Assembly: GCF_042427585.1 (NCBI RefSeq)
Contig: NZ_JBHMFC010000011.1
Span: 1-64,000, forward strand
DNA: 64,000 nt
Direction of reading: 5' to 3'
DNA from: Pseudalgibacter ostreae
GTDB lineage: Bacteria; Bacteroidota; Bacteroidia; Flavobacteriales; Flavobacteriaceae
Shown: positions 23,405 to 32,834 of the stretch, one piece after another
Position numbering within the stretch: position 1 is the stretch's first letter
How the letters are laid out: every line of letters begins with the position of its first letter
Position numbers and translations under genes: made by a program
Notes under the pieces: model-generated
The model's database searches: none
What the model was told of the DNA's origin: nothing
The model's input: only the letters and a program-made list of their open reading frames with translations

Positions 23405-25822
23405 ATGTTAAAACTTTTCACAAAAGACTTTTGGGACATTATTGCACGTCTGATTTTACGCAATAAAATAATTATTCTGGTTAGTATCTTACTTATAACT
23501 ATTTTTTTTAGTTTACAGTGGAAAAATATGCGCTTCACATTTACCGAAGCGAATTTGCTGCCAGATGACCATGAGGTCAATCTCATTTACAACGATTTTC
23601 TAAAAACATTTGGCGAAGAAGGCAACCTTATTGTTCTTGGCGTTAAAGACAGTACTCTATTTACTCCAGAAAAACTAAATGCCTGGAACAAGCTCTCCGA
23701 TGCTTTTAAAGGGTATGGTGCTGTAGAAACCGTTATTTCAATTAAGGACCTTCAAAAGCTAGTGAAAGACACCTTGCATGAAAAATTTGTATTAGAACCT
23801 TTTATTAAAGACTCCATTACTTCCAAAGCTCAAATTGATACGCTTCAAGAAGAACTTTTTAATAAATATCCGTTTTACGATAATTTTTTATACAATAAAA
23901 AAACAAAAACCATACGCACAGGTATTTACATGGATAAAAGCATTGTAAATACATCTGCTAGAAAAGATTTTATAGTGGATGTTTTGGTCCCAAAAATAGA
24001 AGCTTTTGAAAAAGATACAAATCTAGATGTTAGAGTTTCCGGAATGCCGTATATCCGAACACTCAATGCCCAAATAATCGTAGACGAAATTAGTGGGTTT
24101 GTTTTGGCAGCTTTATTGGTAACCTCGCTCATTTTCTTTTTCTTTTTCAGGTCTTTTAGAGCCACCTTTATCGCCCTTATCGTGGTGTGTATTGGCGTGA
24201 TGTGGTCTTTAGGCATCCTAGGGCTTCTCAATTACGAAATAACGGTTTTAACTGCATTGATACCTCCTTTAATAATTGTTATTGGAATTCCAAATTGTAT
24301 TTTCCTTATCAACAAATACCAACATGAAGTAAAACTGCATGGTAATAAAGTAAGGTCGTTACAACGTGTTATCACTAAAATTGGTAACGCTACATTAATG
24401 ACAAATGTTACTACCGCTTCTGGATTTGCCACTTTTATTTTAACAGAAAGCAAGCTTTTAAAAGAGTTTGGTCTTGTGGCTTCTCTAAGCATTTTGTCAA
24501 TTTTTATTTTATGCATCCTTATCATCCCTATTATTTACACGTTTTTACCGTATCCAAAAGAACGGCATTTGGAACATCTAAATAAGCGATGGATAGGTGG
24601 TTTTGTAGACTGGATTGTGTTTATGGTGAAAAAAAAGCACATCACTATTTATTTTGTTTCCGTGGGCTTGTTGGTCTTGAGCATTATTGGCATTTACCAA
24701 ATAAAAGTTTCTGGCAGCTTAATTGAAGACATGCCTAATAAAACGGAGTTTTTTGAAGATATTCGATTTTTTGAAAAAGAATTTAATGGCATCATGCCTT
24801 TAGAAATCATGATTGACACCAAACGCAAAAAAGGTGTCATGAAACTTTCTACCCTAAAGCGCATGGACGAATTGGAAGAATTAATCATGGAAATTCCAGA
24901 ACTATCCAAGCCCATATCGGTAGTGGGGCTGGTAAAGTATTCTAAACAGGCCTATTATAATGGTAACACGAAGTTCTATCAATTACCCACGGCACAAGAG
25001 AACAGTTTTATTTTATCCTATGCTAAAAACTCCACAAGCAATGTGGACCTACTAAAAAACTTTGTAGATAGCACAGGGCAATATGCTCGTATAACAACAT
25101 TTATGAAGGATATTGGAACCGACAAAATGGAGCGTATAGAAGAAAATCTTCAAACAAAAATAGACAAGGTATTCCCTAAAGAACAATATCATGTTACCAT
25201 GACAGGGAAAGCATTGGTGTTTCAAAAAGGGACTAAGTATTTGGTTAAGAACTTAGCCATTTCGCTTTCATTGGCTATTTTCTTGATTGCGCTCTTTATG
25301 GCCTATATGTTTCGATCGGCACGAATGATTATAGTCTCCTTAATTCCCAATTTATTACCTTTATTAATAACCGCTGGGCTAATGGGATATCTGGGCGTTC
25401 CTATAAAACCTTCTACCATTCTGGTGTTTAGTATTGCTTTTGGTATTTCGGTAGATGATACCATTCATTTTCTGGCAAAATATAGACAAGAATTACAAGC
25501 TAATAACTGGAAAATTAAAACCTCGGTATTTAATGCTTTGCGCGAATCGGGAGTGAGTATGTTTTACACTTCTATTGTCCTGTTTTTTGGGTTCTCGGTC
25601 TTTATCATCTCTAGTTTTGGAGGAACCGTAGCACTTGGGGCTTTAGTTTCTGTTACGCTCTTATTTGCCATGCTATCCAATTTACTACTGCTACCATCTT
25701 TATTGCTCTCTTTAGAGCGGATTATTGCTAATAAAAAGGTCTTAAAAGAGCCAACCATCAACATTATTCCCGAAGATGATGAAGTAGACCCTAATTCTGA
25801 TCCGGATAGTTATCGAAACTGA
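23405..25822 (+). CDS. RND superfamily (MMPL-type) exporter
   Basis: An 805-residue inner-membrane protein with the repeated RND layout: a first helix (about 22-40), a large periplasmic loop (about 45-220), helices about 225-385, then a second half with a helix near 415, another loop (about 440-610), and helices about 625-770. AFGISVDDTIHFLAKYRQE in the second half is the sterol-sensing/MMPL-type signature with acidic residues for proton coupling. It is smaller than AcrB-type pumps and carries no partner genes, resembling the predicted lipid or hopanoid exporters of this group. The substrate is unknown. asnS follows on the same strand. Confidence 0.85.
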   Translation: MLKLFTKDFWDIIARLILRNKIIILVSILLITIFFSLQWKNMRFTFTEANLLPDDHEVNLIYNDFLKTFGEEGNLIVLGVKDSTLFTPEKLNAWNKLSDAFKGYGAVETVISIKDLQKLVKDTLHEKFVLEPFIKDSITSKAQIDTLQEELFNKYPFYDNFLYNKKTKTIRTGIYMDKSIVNTSARKDFIVDVLVPKIEAFEKDTNLDVRVSGMPYIRTLNAQIIVDEISGFVLAALLVTSLIFFFFFRSFRATFIALIVVCIGVMWSLGILGLLNYEITVLTALIPPLIIVIGIPNCIFLINKYQHEVKLHGNKVRSLQRVITKIGNATLMTNVTTASGFATFILTESKLLKEFGLVASLSILSIFILCILIIPIIYTFLPYPKERHLEHLNKRWIGGFVDWIVFMVKKKHITIYFVSVGLLVLSIIGIYQIKVSGSLIEDMPNKTEFFEDIRFFEKEFNGIMPLEIMIDTKRKKGVMKLSTLKRMDELEELIMEIPELSKPISVVGLVKYSKQAYYNGNTKFYQLPTAQENSFILSYAKNSTSNVDLLKNFVDSTGQYARITTFMKDIGTDKMERIEENLQTKIDKVFPKEQYHVTMTGKALVFQKGTKYLVKNLAISLSLAIFLIALFMAYMFRSARMIIVSLIPNLLPLLITAGLMGYLGVPIKPSTILVFSIAFGISVDDTIHFLAKYRQELQANNWKIKTSVFNALRESGVSMFYTSIVLFFGFSVFIISSFGGTVALGALVSVTLLFAMLSNLLLLPSLLLSLERIIANKKVLKEPTINIIPEDDEVDPNSDPDSYRN

Positions 25823-25874
25823 ATTTAAAATTATTAATTTTACCTTTATATTTATATTTTAATTTTCAGCACAC

Positions 25875-27308
25875 ATGACATCATATACCGTATCCGAGTT
25901 ATTATCTAAAGACATTAAGCTTGTAGAAGTTAGCGTGAAGGGCTGGGTAAGAACCTTTAGAGCAAATCGATTTTTGGCTTTAAACGATGGCTCTTCCCTC
26001 CAAAACATTCAATGTGTAATCGACTTTAAAAATACAGAAGATGCTGTTTTAAAACGCCTTACAACAGGTGCTGCAGTTCATATAAAAGGCGATTTGGTAG
26101 CAAGCCAAGGCAAAGGCCAAGCTGTAGAAATCAATGTAAATTCTATTGACGTTTTAGGAGATTCAGATCCAGAAACCTATCCTATTCAGCCTAAAAAACA
26201 TTCATTTGAATTTCTTCGAGAAAACGCCCACCTAAGAACACGCACCAATACCTTTAGTGCTATAATGCGATTGCGTTCTGCATTATCTTTTGCTGTTCAC
26301 AAGTATTTTAATGAAAACGGTTTTTACTACATGCATGCGCCTATTATAACAGGCAGTGATGCCGAAGGTGCGGGTGAAATGTTTAAGGTAAGCAAATTAA
26401 ACGCAAAAAACCCACCCTTAGATGAAAACGGTGCGATCGATTATTCAAAAGATTTTTTCGGAAAAGAAACCAACCTTACCGTTTCCGGTCAATTAGAAGC
26501 CGAAACCTATGCCATGTCTTTAGGTAAAGTATATACCTTCGGCCCTACATTTAGAGCAGAAAACTCTAATACGTCTCGCCATCTTTCAGAGTTTTGGATG
26601 ATAGAACCCGAAATTGCATTTTTAGATCTTGCAGGTAATATGGACCTAGCTGAAGATTTTATGAAATACGTGCTTAATTACATTCTCAAAAATAATAGAG
26701 AAGATTTAGAGTTTTTAGAAAATAGATTAATAGCAGAAGACAAAAGCAAACCAGAGGCAGAACGCAACACTATGGGTTTAATTGAAAAACTGCATTTTGT
26801 AATTGAAAACAACTTTAAACGTGTAAGCTATACCGAGGCGATTGATATATTAAAAAACAGCAAGCCTAATAAAAAGAAAAAGTTTAAATATCCTATTACC
26901 GAATGGGGCATCGACCTACAAAGCGAACATGAACGCTTTTTAGTTGAAAAACACTTTAAATGCCCTGTTATTATATTTGATTATCCAGCAAACATCAAAG
27001 CCTTCTATATGCGTTTAAATGACGACGGCAAGACCGTTAGGGCTATGGACATCCTCTTTCCCGGCATTGGAGAAATGATAGGGGGTTCGCAACGCGAAGA
27101 ACGCTTAGAAGTCCTCCAACAAAGAATGGCAGAACTACATATTGATGAAAAAGAACTTTGGTGGTATTTGGATTTAAGAAAATATGGTACTGCCGTGCAC
27201 TCTGGTTTCGGACTCGGTTTTGAGCGTTTGGTTATGTTCGTTACCGGCATGAGCAATATACGCGACGTTATACCATTCCCAAGAACACCGCAAAATGCAG
27301 AATTTTAG
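25875..27308 (+). CDS. asnS: Asparaginyl-tRNA synthetase
   Basis: A 477-residue class IIb synthetase that charges tRNA-Asn. The N-terminal OB-fold anticodon-binding domain reads VKGWVRTFRANRFLALNDGSS, and the catalytic domain has motif 2 FRAENSNTSRHLSEFWMIEPE and motif 3 HSGFGLGFERLVMFVTG. The length and the insertion between motifs fit bacterial AsnRS rather than AspRS. Its presence suggests that tRNA-Asn is charged directly and that the AspRS at 57138 can be the discriminating type. It follows the RND exporter and precedes rpoN; no strong terminator is seen between them. Confidence 0.97.
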   Translation: MTSYTVSELLSKDIKLVEVSVKGWVRTFRANRFLALNDGSSLQNIQCVIDFKNTEDAVLKRLTTGAAVHIKGDLVASQGKGQAVEINVNSIDVLGDSDPETYPIQPKKHSFEFLRENAHLRTRTNTFSAIMRLRSALSFAVHKYFNENGFYYMHAPIITGSDAEGAGEMFKVSKLNAKNPPLDENGAIDYSKDFFGKETNLTVSGQLEAETYAMSLGKVYTFGPTFRAENSNTSRHLSEFWMIEPEIAFLDLAGNMDLAEDFMKYVLNYILKNNREDLEFLENRLIAEDKSKPEAERNTMGLIEKLHFVIENNFKRVSYTEAIDILKNSKPNKKKKFKYPITEWGIDLQSEHERFLVEKHFKCPVIIFDYPANIKAFYMRLNDDGKTVRAMDILFPGIGEMIGGSQREERLEVLQQRMAELHIDEKELWWYLDLRKYGTAVHSGFGLGFERLVMFVTGMSNIRDVIPFPRTPQNAEF

Positions 27309-27381
27309 CTTATCTTTCATTATATTAGATATTTCAAGGGTTTAAAAACCGATTTTTAAGTTTCATATATCAAATCATAAC

Positions 27382-28842
27382 ATGCTTAAGCAACAATTAC
27401 AATTCAAGTTATCACAAAAGCTATCGCCCCAGCAAATTCAATTAATGAAGTTGATACAGCTGCCTACACAAGCTTTTGAGCAGCGTTTAAAACAAGAACT
27501 TGAAGAAAACCCTGCACTTGAAACTGGAAAAGAGGAGTTAGAGAACGATTATGATGCCGACTTGGACAACTCCAATGACGACATCAATGACCATGAATCC
27601 ATAAATACCGAAGACATTAATGTAGACGAGTATTTAAGCGATGATGAAGTACCGGACTATCGCACACAAGCTAATAATTACAGTAGTGATGACGAGGAGA
27701 AAAGCGTACCTTATGCTGCGGGTATGTCCTTTACACAATATCTAATAAACCAATTAAACACATACCGATTAGACGAAGAAGCACGAGAAATAGCAGAATT
27801 CTTAGTAGGAAGCGTTGATGAAAGCGGCTACATTAGAAGAACGTTGTCCGATATTACAGATGATTTGGCTTTTATACAAAATATTTATACTACAGAAGAT
27901 AAAATTGCATCTGTATTAAAACTTGTTCACCAACTAGATCCTGCAGGAGTAGGCGCCAGAAATCTTCAGGAATGCTTAAGCATCCAACTTAAACGTAAAG
28001 AAAAAAATGCCAGCGTTGTATTGGCACTCGACATTATCGATACTGCTTTTGATCAGTTTACAAAAAAGCACTATAAAAAATTAATGCAAAAATTTAATGT
28101 TACAGAACTTCAATTAAAAGAAGCTATTTCAGAAATTGAGCATTTAAATCCAAAGCCTGGAGGCTCTTATTCTGGCAATAATAGGATTGTAGAACATATT
28201 GTTCCAGATTTTGCCATTAAAATTATAGATGGTGAACTAGAACTTACTTTAAATGGCCGAAATGCGCCAGAGCTTCACGTATCTAGAGAGTATAACAATA
28301 TGCTAAAAGGCTATAGGGACTCTAAAGAAAAATCCAGTTCGCAAAAAGATGCCGTATTATTTATAAAGCAAAAATTGGATGCTGCCAAATGGTTTATAGA
28401 CGCCATAAAACAACGCCAGCAAACCCTGTTTGTAACCATGAGCGCTATAATGCAGTATCAAAAAGCCTTTTTCTTAACCGGAGACGAGCGTAAGCTTAGG
28501 CCTATGATTCTTAAAGATATTGCAGACGAAATAAACATGGATGTATCCACCGTCTCTCGAGTAGCCAATAGCAAATATGTAGACACGCCTTACGGTACAA
28601 AACTGATTAAAGAGTTCTTTTCAGAATCCATGAAAAACGACCAAGGGGAAGACGTATCTACACGAGAAATAAAAAAGATATTAGAAACCGTAATTGAAGA
28701 AGAAAGCAAAAGAAAACCACTAACAGACGAAGCCTTGGCTTTAATACTGAAAGATAAGGGCTACCCTATCGCTAGACGAACGGTAGCGAAATATAGAGAA
28801 CAATTAGATATTCCTGTGGCACGGCTAAGAAAGAAAATATGA
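27382..28842 (+). CDS. rpoN: RNA polymerase sigma-54 factor
   Basis: A 486-residue alternative sigma factor that needs AAA+ enhancer-binding activators. The glutamine-rich region I (residues 1-48) reads LSPQQIQLMKLIQLPTQAFE. An acidic Asp/Asn/Glu-rich linker follows (about 50-105), then the core-binding region with LDPAGVGARNLQECL and the helix-turn-helix MDVSTVSRVANSKYV. The RpoN box ARRTVAKYRE (464-473), which reads the -24 promoter element, is intact. No activator gene is nearby. The next gene overlaps its stop by four bases (ATGA), indicating translational coupling. Confidence 0.97.
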   Translation: MLKQQLQFKLSQKLSPQQIQLMKLIQLPTQAFEQRLKQELEENPALETGKEELENDYDADLDNSNDDINDHESINTEDINVDEYLSDDEVPDYRTQANNYSSDDEEKSVPYAAGMSFTQYLINQLNTYRLDEEAREIAEFLVGSVDESGYIRRTLSDITDDLAFIQNIYTTEDKIASVLKLVHQLDPAGVGARNLQECLSIQLKRKEKNASVVLALDIIDTAFDQFTKKHYKKLMQKFNVTELQLKEAISEIEHLNPKPGGSYSGNNRIVEHIVPDFAIKIIDGELELTLNGRNAPELHVSREYNNMLKGYRDSKEKSSSQKDAVLFIKQKLDAAKWFIDAIKQRQQTLFVTMSAIMQYQKAFFLTGDERKLRPMILKDIADEINMDVSTVSRVANSKYVDTPYGTKLIKEFFSESMKNDQGEDVSTREIKKILETVIEEESKRKPLTDEALALILKDKGYPIARRTVAKYREQLDIPVARLRKKI

Positions 28843-29447
28843 TACATTTTATTCTAAAAAGCATCTCATATATATTCCATCCGCTTTTAATGCCTTTATT
28901 TGGAGTTATTTTTTATTTTTATCAATCTCCTAGATTTATTCCCAAAGATGTCGTCTCAGCGAAAGTGATTTCTATATCGATTTTAACTATTTTACTTCCC
29001 ATTCTAGTTTATTCTTTATTAAAAATTATAGGAAAAGCTAAAAGCATACATCTCCAGACCACACGTGAGCGCATAATTCCTTTAGCAGCAAACTGTATTA
29101 TTGTTTTTTTAATTATAAATTACGTCGTAACCTCTGAACTCCTTTTTGAGTTGTATTTTTTTTTTCTAGGCATTTTAATATCTAACCTAAGTTGTTTGAT
29201 ATTGGCCGTTATGAATTTCAAAGCCAGCATCCATATGATAGCCGCTTCTGGAATTATCATGTTCTTTATTGCTTTAAGCATTCACTTTAGTATTAATATC
29301 AACACCACACTGGCTATCATGACCATATTAGTTGGTGCTATTGCAACCTCTAGGTTACATTTAAATGCACACACTTATAAAGAATTGATTATGGGAGTTT
29401 TTATCGGTTTTGTTCCGCAACTCTTACTGGTAAGTTATTGGTTATAA
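28839..29447 (+). CDS. Multi-pass membrane protein with degenerate PAP2-like motifs
   Basis: A 202-residue inner-membrane protein with about six hydrophobic helices. KSIHLQTTRERIIP resembles the first phosphatidic-acid-phosphatase motif (KxxxxxxRP) with the proline displaced, and SRLHLNAHTYKELIMG resembles the third motif (SRxxxxxHxxxD) with Glu in place of Asp. The central PSGH motif is not found. It may be a relative that has lost catalysis or one with altered chemistry. The start codon overlaps the rpoN stop (ATGA), so the two are translated together. The function is unknown. Confidence 0.6.
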   Translation: MIHFILKSISYIFHPLLMPLFGVIFYFYQSPRFIPKDVVSAKVISISILTILLPILVYSLLKIIGKAKSIHLQTTRERIIPLAANCIIVFLIINYVVTSELLFELYFFFLGILISNLSCLILAVMNFKASIHMIAASGIIMFFIALSIHFSININTTLAIMTILVGAIATSRLHLNAHTYKELIMGVFIGFVPQLLLVSYWL

Positions 29448-29478
29448 TATTTTAAACATCTTTTTTACAGCGCTAATA

Positions 29479-30174
29479 TTAGAGAATATAAAACATCAGA
29501 CCAATTTTCAATTCATTCATATCAATAGGGCTTCCATTTAAAGAAGCATGCGAATTTAATATGGTGTTGAGTCCATAATAAAAATGAAAATTCCACGTAC
29601 TATATCCAGCACTTAAAGTTAATCCATATTGAAAGTTATTAAAATCGGCGATATCCCTATATTTAAAGTCGCCTAAGCTCCCTCTATATTTAGCGGCATG
29701 GGAAAACATATAACCAAGCTTAAAGCCTGTATAAATACGCCAAAAATCGTAATCGGAAGCGGTAGAGGTGCGCCATCTAAACTCAATAGGCAATTCCACA
29801 ACATGTGTTGAAAATTTATTTCTTTTATAATGTCCTGACACATCAGTTAAGATGGTATAAACAGGCTTATTAGACGCGTCTTTATAAATTAACATATTTT
29901 GGTTGAAAGAATTTGTAGCATAGCCCAGCCCCACTCCAATAGCCATGTTTCGTCTACTGTTAAGAGGCATATCCTTAATAAAGCCAAAATAGAAACCTGT
30001 AGAAAACCCTGTTTGAGATACCTCGTGAGGTTTTTTACCAAGAAGATTATAAGTTACCCCAGCATAAAATTGATCTTCTTTATATAACGAATCCACGTCT
30101 TTTACAAGACTATCTTGTGCAAAGCTACTTAGAAAGCAAATGGAGAAAACAATAAAAAAGACTGTGTTTTTCAT
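29479..30174 (-). CDS. PorT-like outer-membrane beta-barrel protein
   Basis: A 231-residue exported protein. A signal peptide (residues 1-19, ending SSFAQ) is followed by alternating strands such as YAGVTYNLLG, NMAIGVGLGYATNSF and LPIEFRWRT, and a C-terminal strand LKIGLMFYIL, the pattern of the PorT/outer-membrane-barrel family of Bacteroidota. PorT itself is a type IX secretion component, but the neighbours here are not the ones I associate with porT, so this is better treated as a paralogue of the fold. It lies downstream of the exbB-exbD operon on the same strand but beyond a terminator. Confidence 0.65.
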   Translation of the reverse strand: MKNTVFFIVFSICFLSSFAQDSLVKDVDSLYKEDQFYAGVTYNLLGKKPHEVSQTGFSTGFYFGFIKDMPLNSRRNMAIGVGLGYATNSFNQNMLIYKDASNKPVYTILTDVSGHYKRNKFSTHVVELPIEFRWRTSTASDYDFWRIYTGFKLGYMFSHAAKYRGSLGDFKYRDIADFNNFQYGLTLSAGYSTWNFHFYYGLNTILNSHASLNGSPIDMNELKIGLMFYIL

Positions 30175-30229
30175 TTAAAAATATAACTATAAGAATGAGG
30201 AAATAATGAGTCATAAATATACTTAAAAA

Positions 30230-30269
30230 AAAAGGACGTTTTGAATAATCAAAACGTCCTTTTCCAATA
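30230..30269 (-). terminator. Strong terminator after the exbB-exbD operon
   Basis: AAAAGGACGTTTTGA (30230-30244) and TCAAAACGTCCTTTT (30249-30263) form a perfect 15-bp stem with a 4-base loop. On the minus strand it is followed by a long U-run, so it ends the operon at 30282. Confidence 0.9.
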
Positions 30270-30281
30270 AAATCAAGATAT

Positions 30282-30752
30282 TTAATTCACAACCTTACCT
30301 TTCTTGGTGGTATAGTTGATTTTCAATGCATTTACTTTACGCAACTCCTGTTTAATGTCGCCAATTAATCCCATATTCGCTTTACTATCAACTTTTAAAG
30401 CTGTAGTTAAAAAAGGTATTAATTCTTCACGTTTAGAAGCGCGTTCTGCCGCTATAAAAGAAGCAATTTCATCTACTCCAGCAAACTTATCGTTAAGCTG
30501 TATTCTAGCTTCTGTACCAAATTGCTTATAATTAGCGCTTGGTTTTCCCGCATAAATATACATGACCAAATCCTTTTTGTCAAGTTTCTCAACTTGATCG
30601 GCAAATGGTAAGTTATTTTCAATCATTAAGGTGTTTTGCCGCATAACGGTTGCTACCATGAAAAAGAATAACAACATGAATACAATATCCGGTAAGGAAG
30701 CTGTATTTACTGCTGGCATTTCCCCTCCTTTTTTCTTTTTAAATTTAGACAT
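30282..30752 (-). CDS. exbD: ExbD/TolR-family biopolymer transport protein (second copy)
   Basis: A 156-residue inner-membrane protein with one N-terminal helix containing the conserved proton-path aspartate (SLPDIVFMLLFFFMVAT, Asp22) and a periplasmic C-terminal domain. With ExbB it uses the proton gradient to energise TonB-dependent outer-membrane transport or a related process. It is the last gene of the unit exbB, small membrane protein, exbD, exbD, 20 bases after the other ExbD. Two different ExbD proteins per ExbB suggest a heteromeric complex. A terminator lies 20 bases past its stop. Confidence 0.9.
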   Translation of the reverse strand: MSKFKKKKGGEMPAVNTASLPDIVFMLLFFFMVATVMRQNTLMIENNLPFADQVEKLDKKDLVMYIYAGKPSANYKQFGTEARIQLNDKFAGVDEIASFIAAERASKREELIPFLTTALKVDSKANMGLIGDIKQELRKVNALKINYTTKKGKVVN

Positions 30753-30772
30753 ACTTATCTGTTTAACTTAAA

Positions 30773-31363
30773 TTATTTCTGTACTTCAGAAAGCTTTTGA
30801 GGATATTCAATTTTAATTTGTTCTATCTTCTTTTTTAAAGCTTCTTTGTTACCAGGCCAATTAACATCGTTGTTATTTGCTTCCATTTCAGCAAATGACG
30901 TACCGTATAAGGACTGTGCTCTTTTATCTCTTAACACATTATATGCTGCTACCAATTCGTTTTGAACAGATATATAAGCTTCATAAGAGGTTTCTCTATC
31001 ATTAGCTAACGAGATGATCGCTTTATCTGGATTGTCAGAAGATTTTGGGTCTTTTTTACCATTACAGTAATCACAAGATCCATCGCCACCATTATCTAAA
31101 AACTCAACGGCAGCTTTTCTTAAATCTTTAAGTTCCATAACCTCATCCTCTACAAGCAATTGGTCATTTTTATTAATAAGTACCGTAAAAATATTTTTCT
31201 CTTTAATAATTACGTTTTCGTCAGACTCTTCCATAGGAGGAAGTTTACGGTTAATTCCCGAATCGGTCTCAATAGTAGTCGTTACTAAGAAAAATATCAA
31301 TAACAAGAAAGCAATATCGGCCATGGAGCCTGCATTAACTTCTGGTGCTGCTCTTTTTGCCAT
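30773..31363 (-). CDS. exbD: ExbD/TolR-family biopolymer transport protein (first copy, with periplasmic CXXC)
   Basis: A 196-residue ExbD-like protein with one membrane helix (SMADIAFLLLIFFLVTT, Asp16). It is longer than the following copy because of an insert at about residues 91-115 (GSCDYCNGKKDPKSSDNPD) with a Cys97-x-x-Cys100 pair on the periplasmic side. The cysteines could form a disulfide or bind a metal; the ordinary ExbD fold needs neither. It starts four bases after the stop of the small membrane protein. Role as for the ExbB/ExbD motor. Confidence 0.9.
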   Translation of the reverse strand: MAKRAAPEVNAGSMADIAFLLLIFFLVTTTIETDSGINRKLPPMEESDENVIIKEKNIFTVLINKNDQLLVEDEVMELKDLRKAAVEFLDNGGDGSCDYCNGKKDPKSSDNPDKAIISLANDRETSYEAYISVQNELVAAYNVLRDKRAQSLYGTSFAEMEANNNDVNWPGNKEALKKKIEQIKIEYPQKLSEVQK

Positions 31364-31367
31364 AGTT

Positions 31368-31799
31368 TTATCTATTAAATATTTTTTTAACTCCTGAAAA
31401 CACCATTGATCCTATTGCCACTACCGCAAGAATATAGAACGTATATAACCCAGCTCCAACATATCGTGAAGTAGATTCCGTTACGTCTTGTCCTTTAGAT
31501 GTGAAAGGTGTTAGATCCAAATCACTTCCAGATGACATTACAAAAGAAATAACGATAATTGCGGCAAAAAGCCCAACAGTTACCAATGTCTTTTTAACAT
31601 CTCCAGAAAACAAGCCTTTTAAAACATAGATTAAGACTAGTAATATGGCAAGGGCTAGCACAACATATGTAACGTACAGTACATTATTGCCCATACTATC
31701 TGCTGTACCTGCGTCTCCTGCCATAATCATTAGTGCAAAAATAGCACCAATAATACCAAGAGCGTAAGCCAAATATTTTACAATTTTATATAAACCCAT
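31368..31799 (-). CDS. Small four-helix membrane protein in the exbB-exbD operon
   Basis: A 143-residue protein with about four hydrophobic helices (about residues 7-27, 40-62, 72-92 and 115-137) and a basic C-terminus (GVKKIFNR). I do not recognise a named domain. It lies between exbB and exbD with 18 and 4 bases of spacing, so it is almost surely co-transcribed and may be an accessory subunit of the motor complex. Confidence 0.75.
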   Translation of the reverse strand: MGLYKIVKYLAYALGIIGAIFALMIMAGDAGTADSMGNNVLYVTYVVLALAILLVLIYVLKGLFSGDVKKTLVTVGLFAAIIVISFVMSSGSDLDLTPFTSKGQDVTESTSRYVGAGLYTFYILAVVAIGSMVFSGVKKIFNR

Positions 31800-31817
31800 A
31801 ATTTTTTTAATTTTAAA

Positions 31818-32597
31818 TTACAATTTTCTTTGTCTGATCAACATATCCATTAACGTGATAGAAGCATCTTCCATATCGTTAACAATGCTGTCAATTTTAG
31901 CGATAATGTAATTGTAAAAAACCTGTAGAATAATTGCAACAACAAGACCGAATACAGTTGTTAAAAGTGCTACTTTAATACCACCTGCAACAAGTGAAGG
32001 TTGCATATCTCCAGCAGCTTCAATTTTATCAAACGCTTGAATCATACCAATTACCGTACCCATAAATCCTAACATCGGAGCCAAGGCGATAAATAATGAA
32101 ATCCAAGATACATTTTTCTCTAACTGTCCCATTTGAACACCTCCATAGGCCACAATAGCCTTCTCAGCAGCTTCGATGCCTTCATCGGTTCTATCTAATC
32201 CTTGGTAAAAAATAGAGGCAACAGGGCCTTTTGTATTTCTACAAACTTCTTTTGCTGCTTCAACTCCACCTGATGCTAAGGCATCTTCTACTTCTTGAGT
32301 TAATTTTTTTGTATTTGTTGAAGATAAATTTAAAAAGATAATTCTTTCGATAGCTATAGCCAGTCCAAGAATTAAACACAACAACACAATCCCCATAAAC
32401 TCAGGGCCACCCTCAATAAAACGTTTTTTCAATTCTTGATGAAACCCAATTCCTTCAACAGTTGTTGCTGTTGCCTCATCTTGTCCTTGAGTAATGGTTG
32501 CAACGGTTGTAGCAGCAGTTGAGGTCGTGCTTGTTGCATTAGCTGTTCCGAATGCCATCATTCCTGTAATGGCAAGGATAGAAAATAATCTTTTCAT
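31818..32597 (-). CDS. exbB: ExbB/TolQ/MotA-family proton channel protein
   Basis: A 259-residue inner-membrane protein. A cleavable-looking N-terminal segment (about 1-21, ending TANA) and a Thr/Ala-rich stretch precede the three-helix TolQ core: helix 1 about 72-96, and helices 2 and 3 about 165-190 and 205-230 with APMLGFMGTVIGMIQAF and LTTVFGLVVAIILQVFYNY, the family signature. It forms the stator that passes protons and drives ExbD/TonB. The extra N-terminal segment is typical of the Bacteroidota version. It is the first gene of the operon. Confidence 0.93.
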   Translation of the reverse strand: MKRLFSILAITGMMAFGTANATSTTSTAATTVATITQGQDEATATTVEGIGFHQELKKRFIEGGPEFMGIVLLCLILGLAIAIERIIFLNLSSTNTKKLTQEVEDALASGGVEAAKEVCRNTKGPVASIFYQGLDRTDEGIEAAEKAIVAYGGVQMGQLEKNVSWISLFIALAPMLGFMGTVIGMIQAFDKIEAAGDMQPSLVAGGIKVALLTTVFGLVVAIILQVFYNYIIAKIDSIVNDMEDASITLMDMLIRQRKL

Positions 32598-32670
32598 GTT
32601 CTAGATCTTAATTTTATTAGTTAAAGTGTTAAAGATATAAAAAAAATACAATAAAAAAACAAAAATCAAG

Positions 32671-32758
32671 CAGAGAGGAAGGGATTCGAACCCTCGATAC
32701 CCTTTTGAGGTATACACGCTTTCCAGGCGTGCGCCTTCGACCGCTCGGCCACCTCTCT
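32671..32758 (-). tRNA. tRNA-Ser (anticodon GGA)
   Basis: The reverse complement starts AGAGAGGTGGCCGAGCGGTC and ends GGTTCGAATCCCTTCCTCTCT plus discriminator G. Acceptor stem AGAGAGG/CCTCTCT, anticodon stem CACGC/GCGTG with loop CTGGAAA (anticodon GGA), and a long variable arm (TACCTCAAAAGGGTA), as required for serine tRNA. The length is 88 bases. Confidence 0.95.
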
Positions 32759-32834
32759 TTATTTTTTACTGTACTGTTTCTGGGGTTGAAATAACAAAAA
32801 AATCTTTGAACGCTAAAATTTTATAAGTTAATTT

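Noticed and set aside
29479..30174. Calling this gene porT of the type IX secretion system
   Set aside because: Only the barrel fold is supported; neighbouring genes are not those expected for porT.
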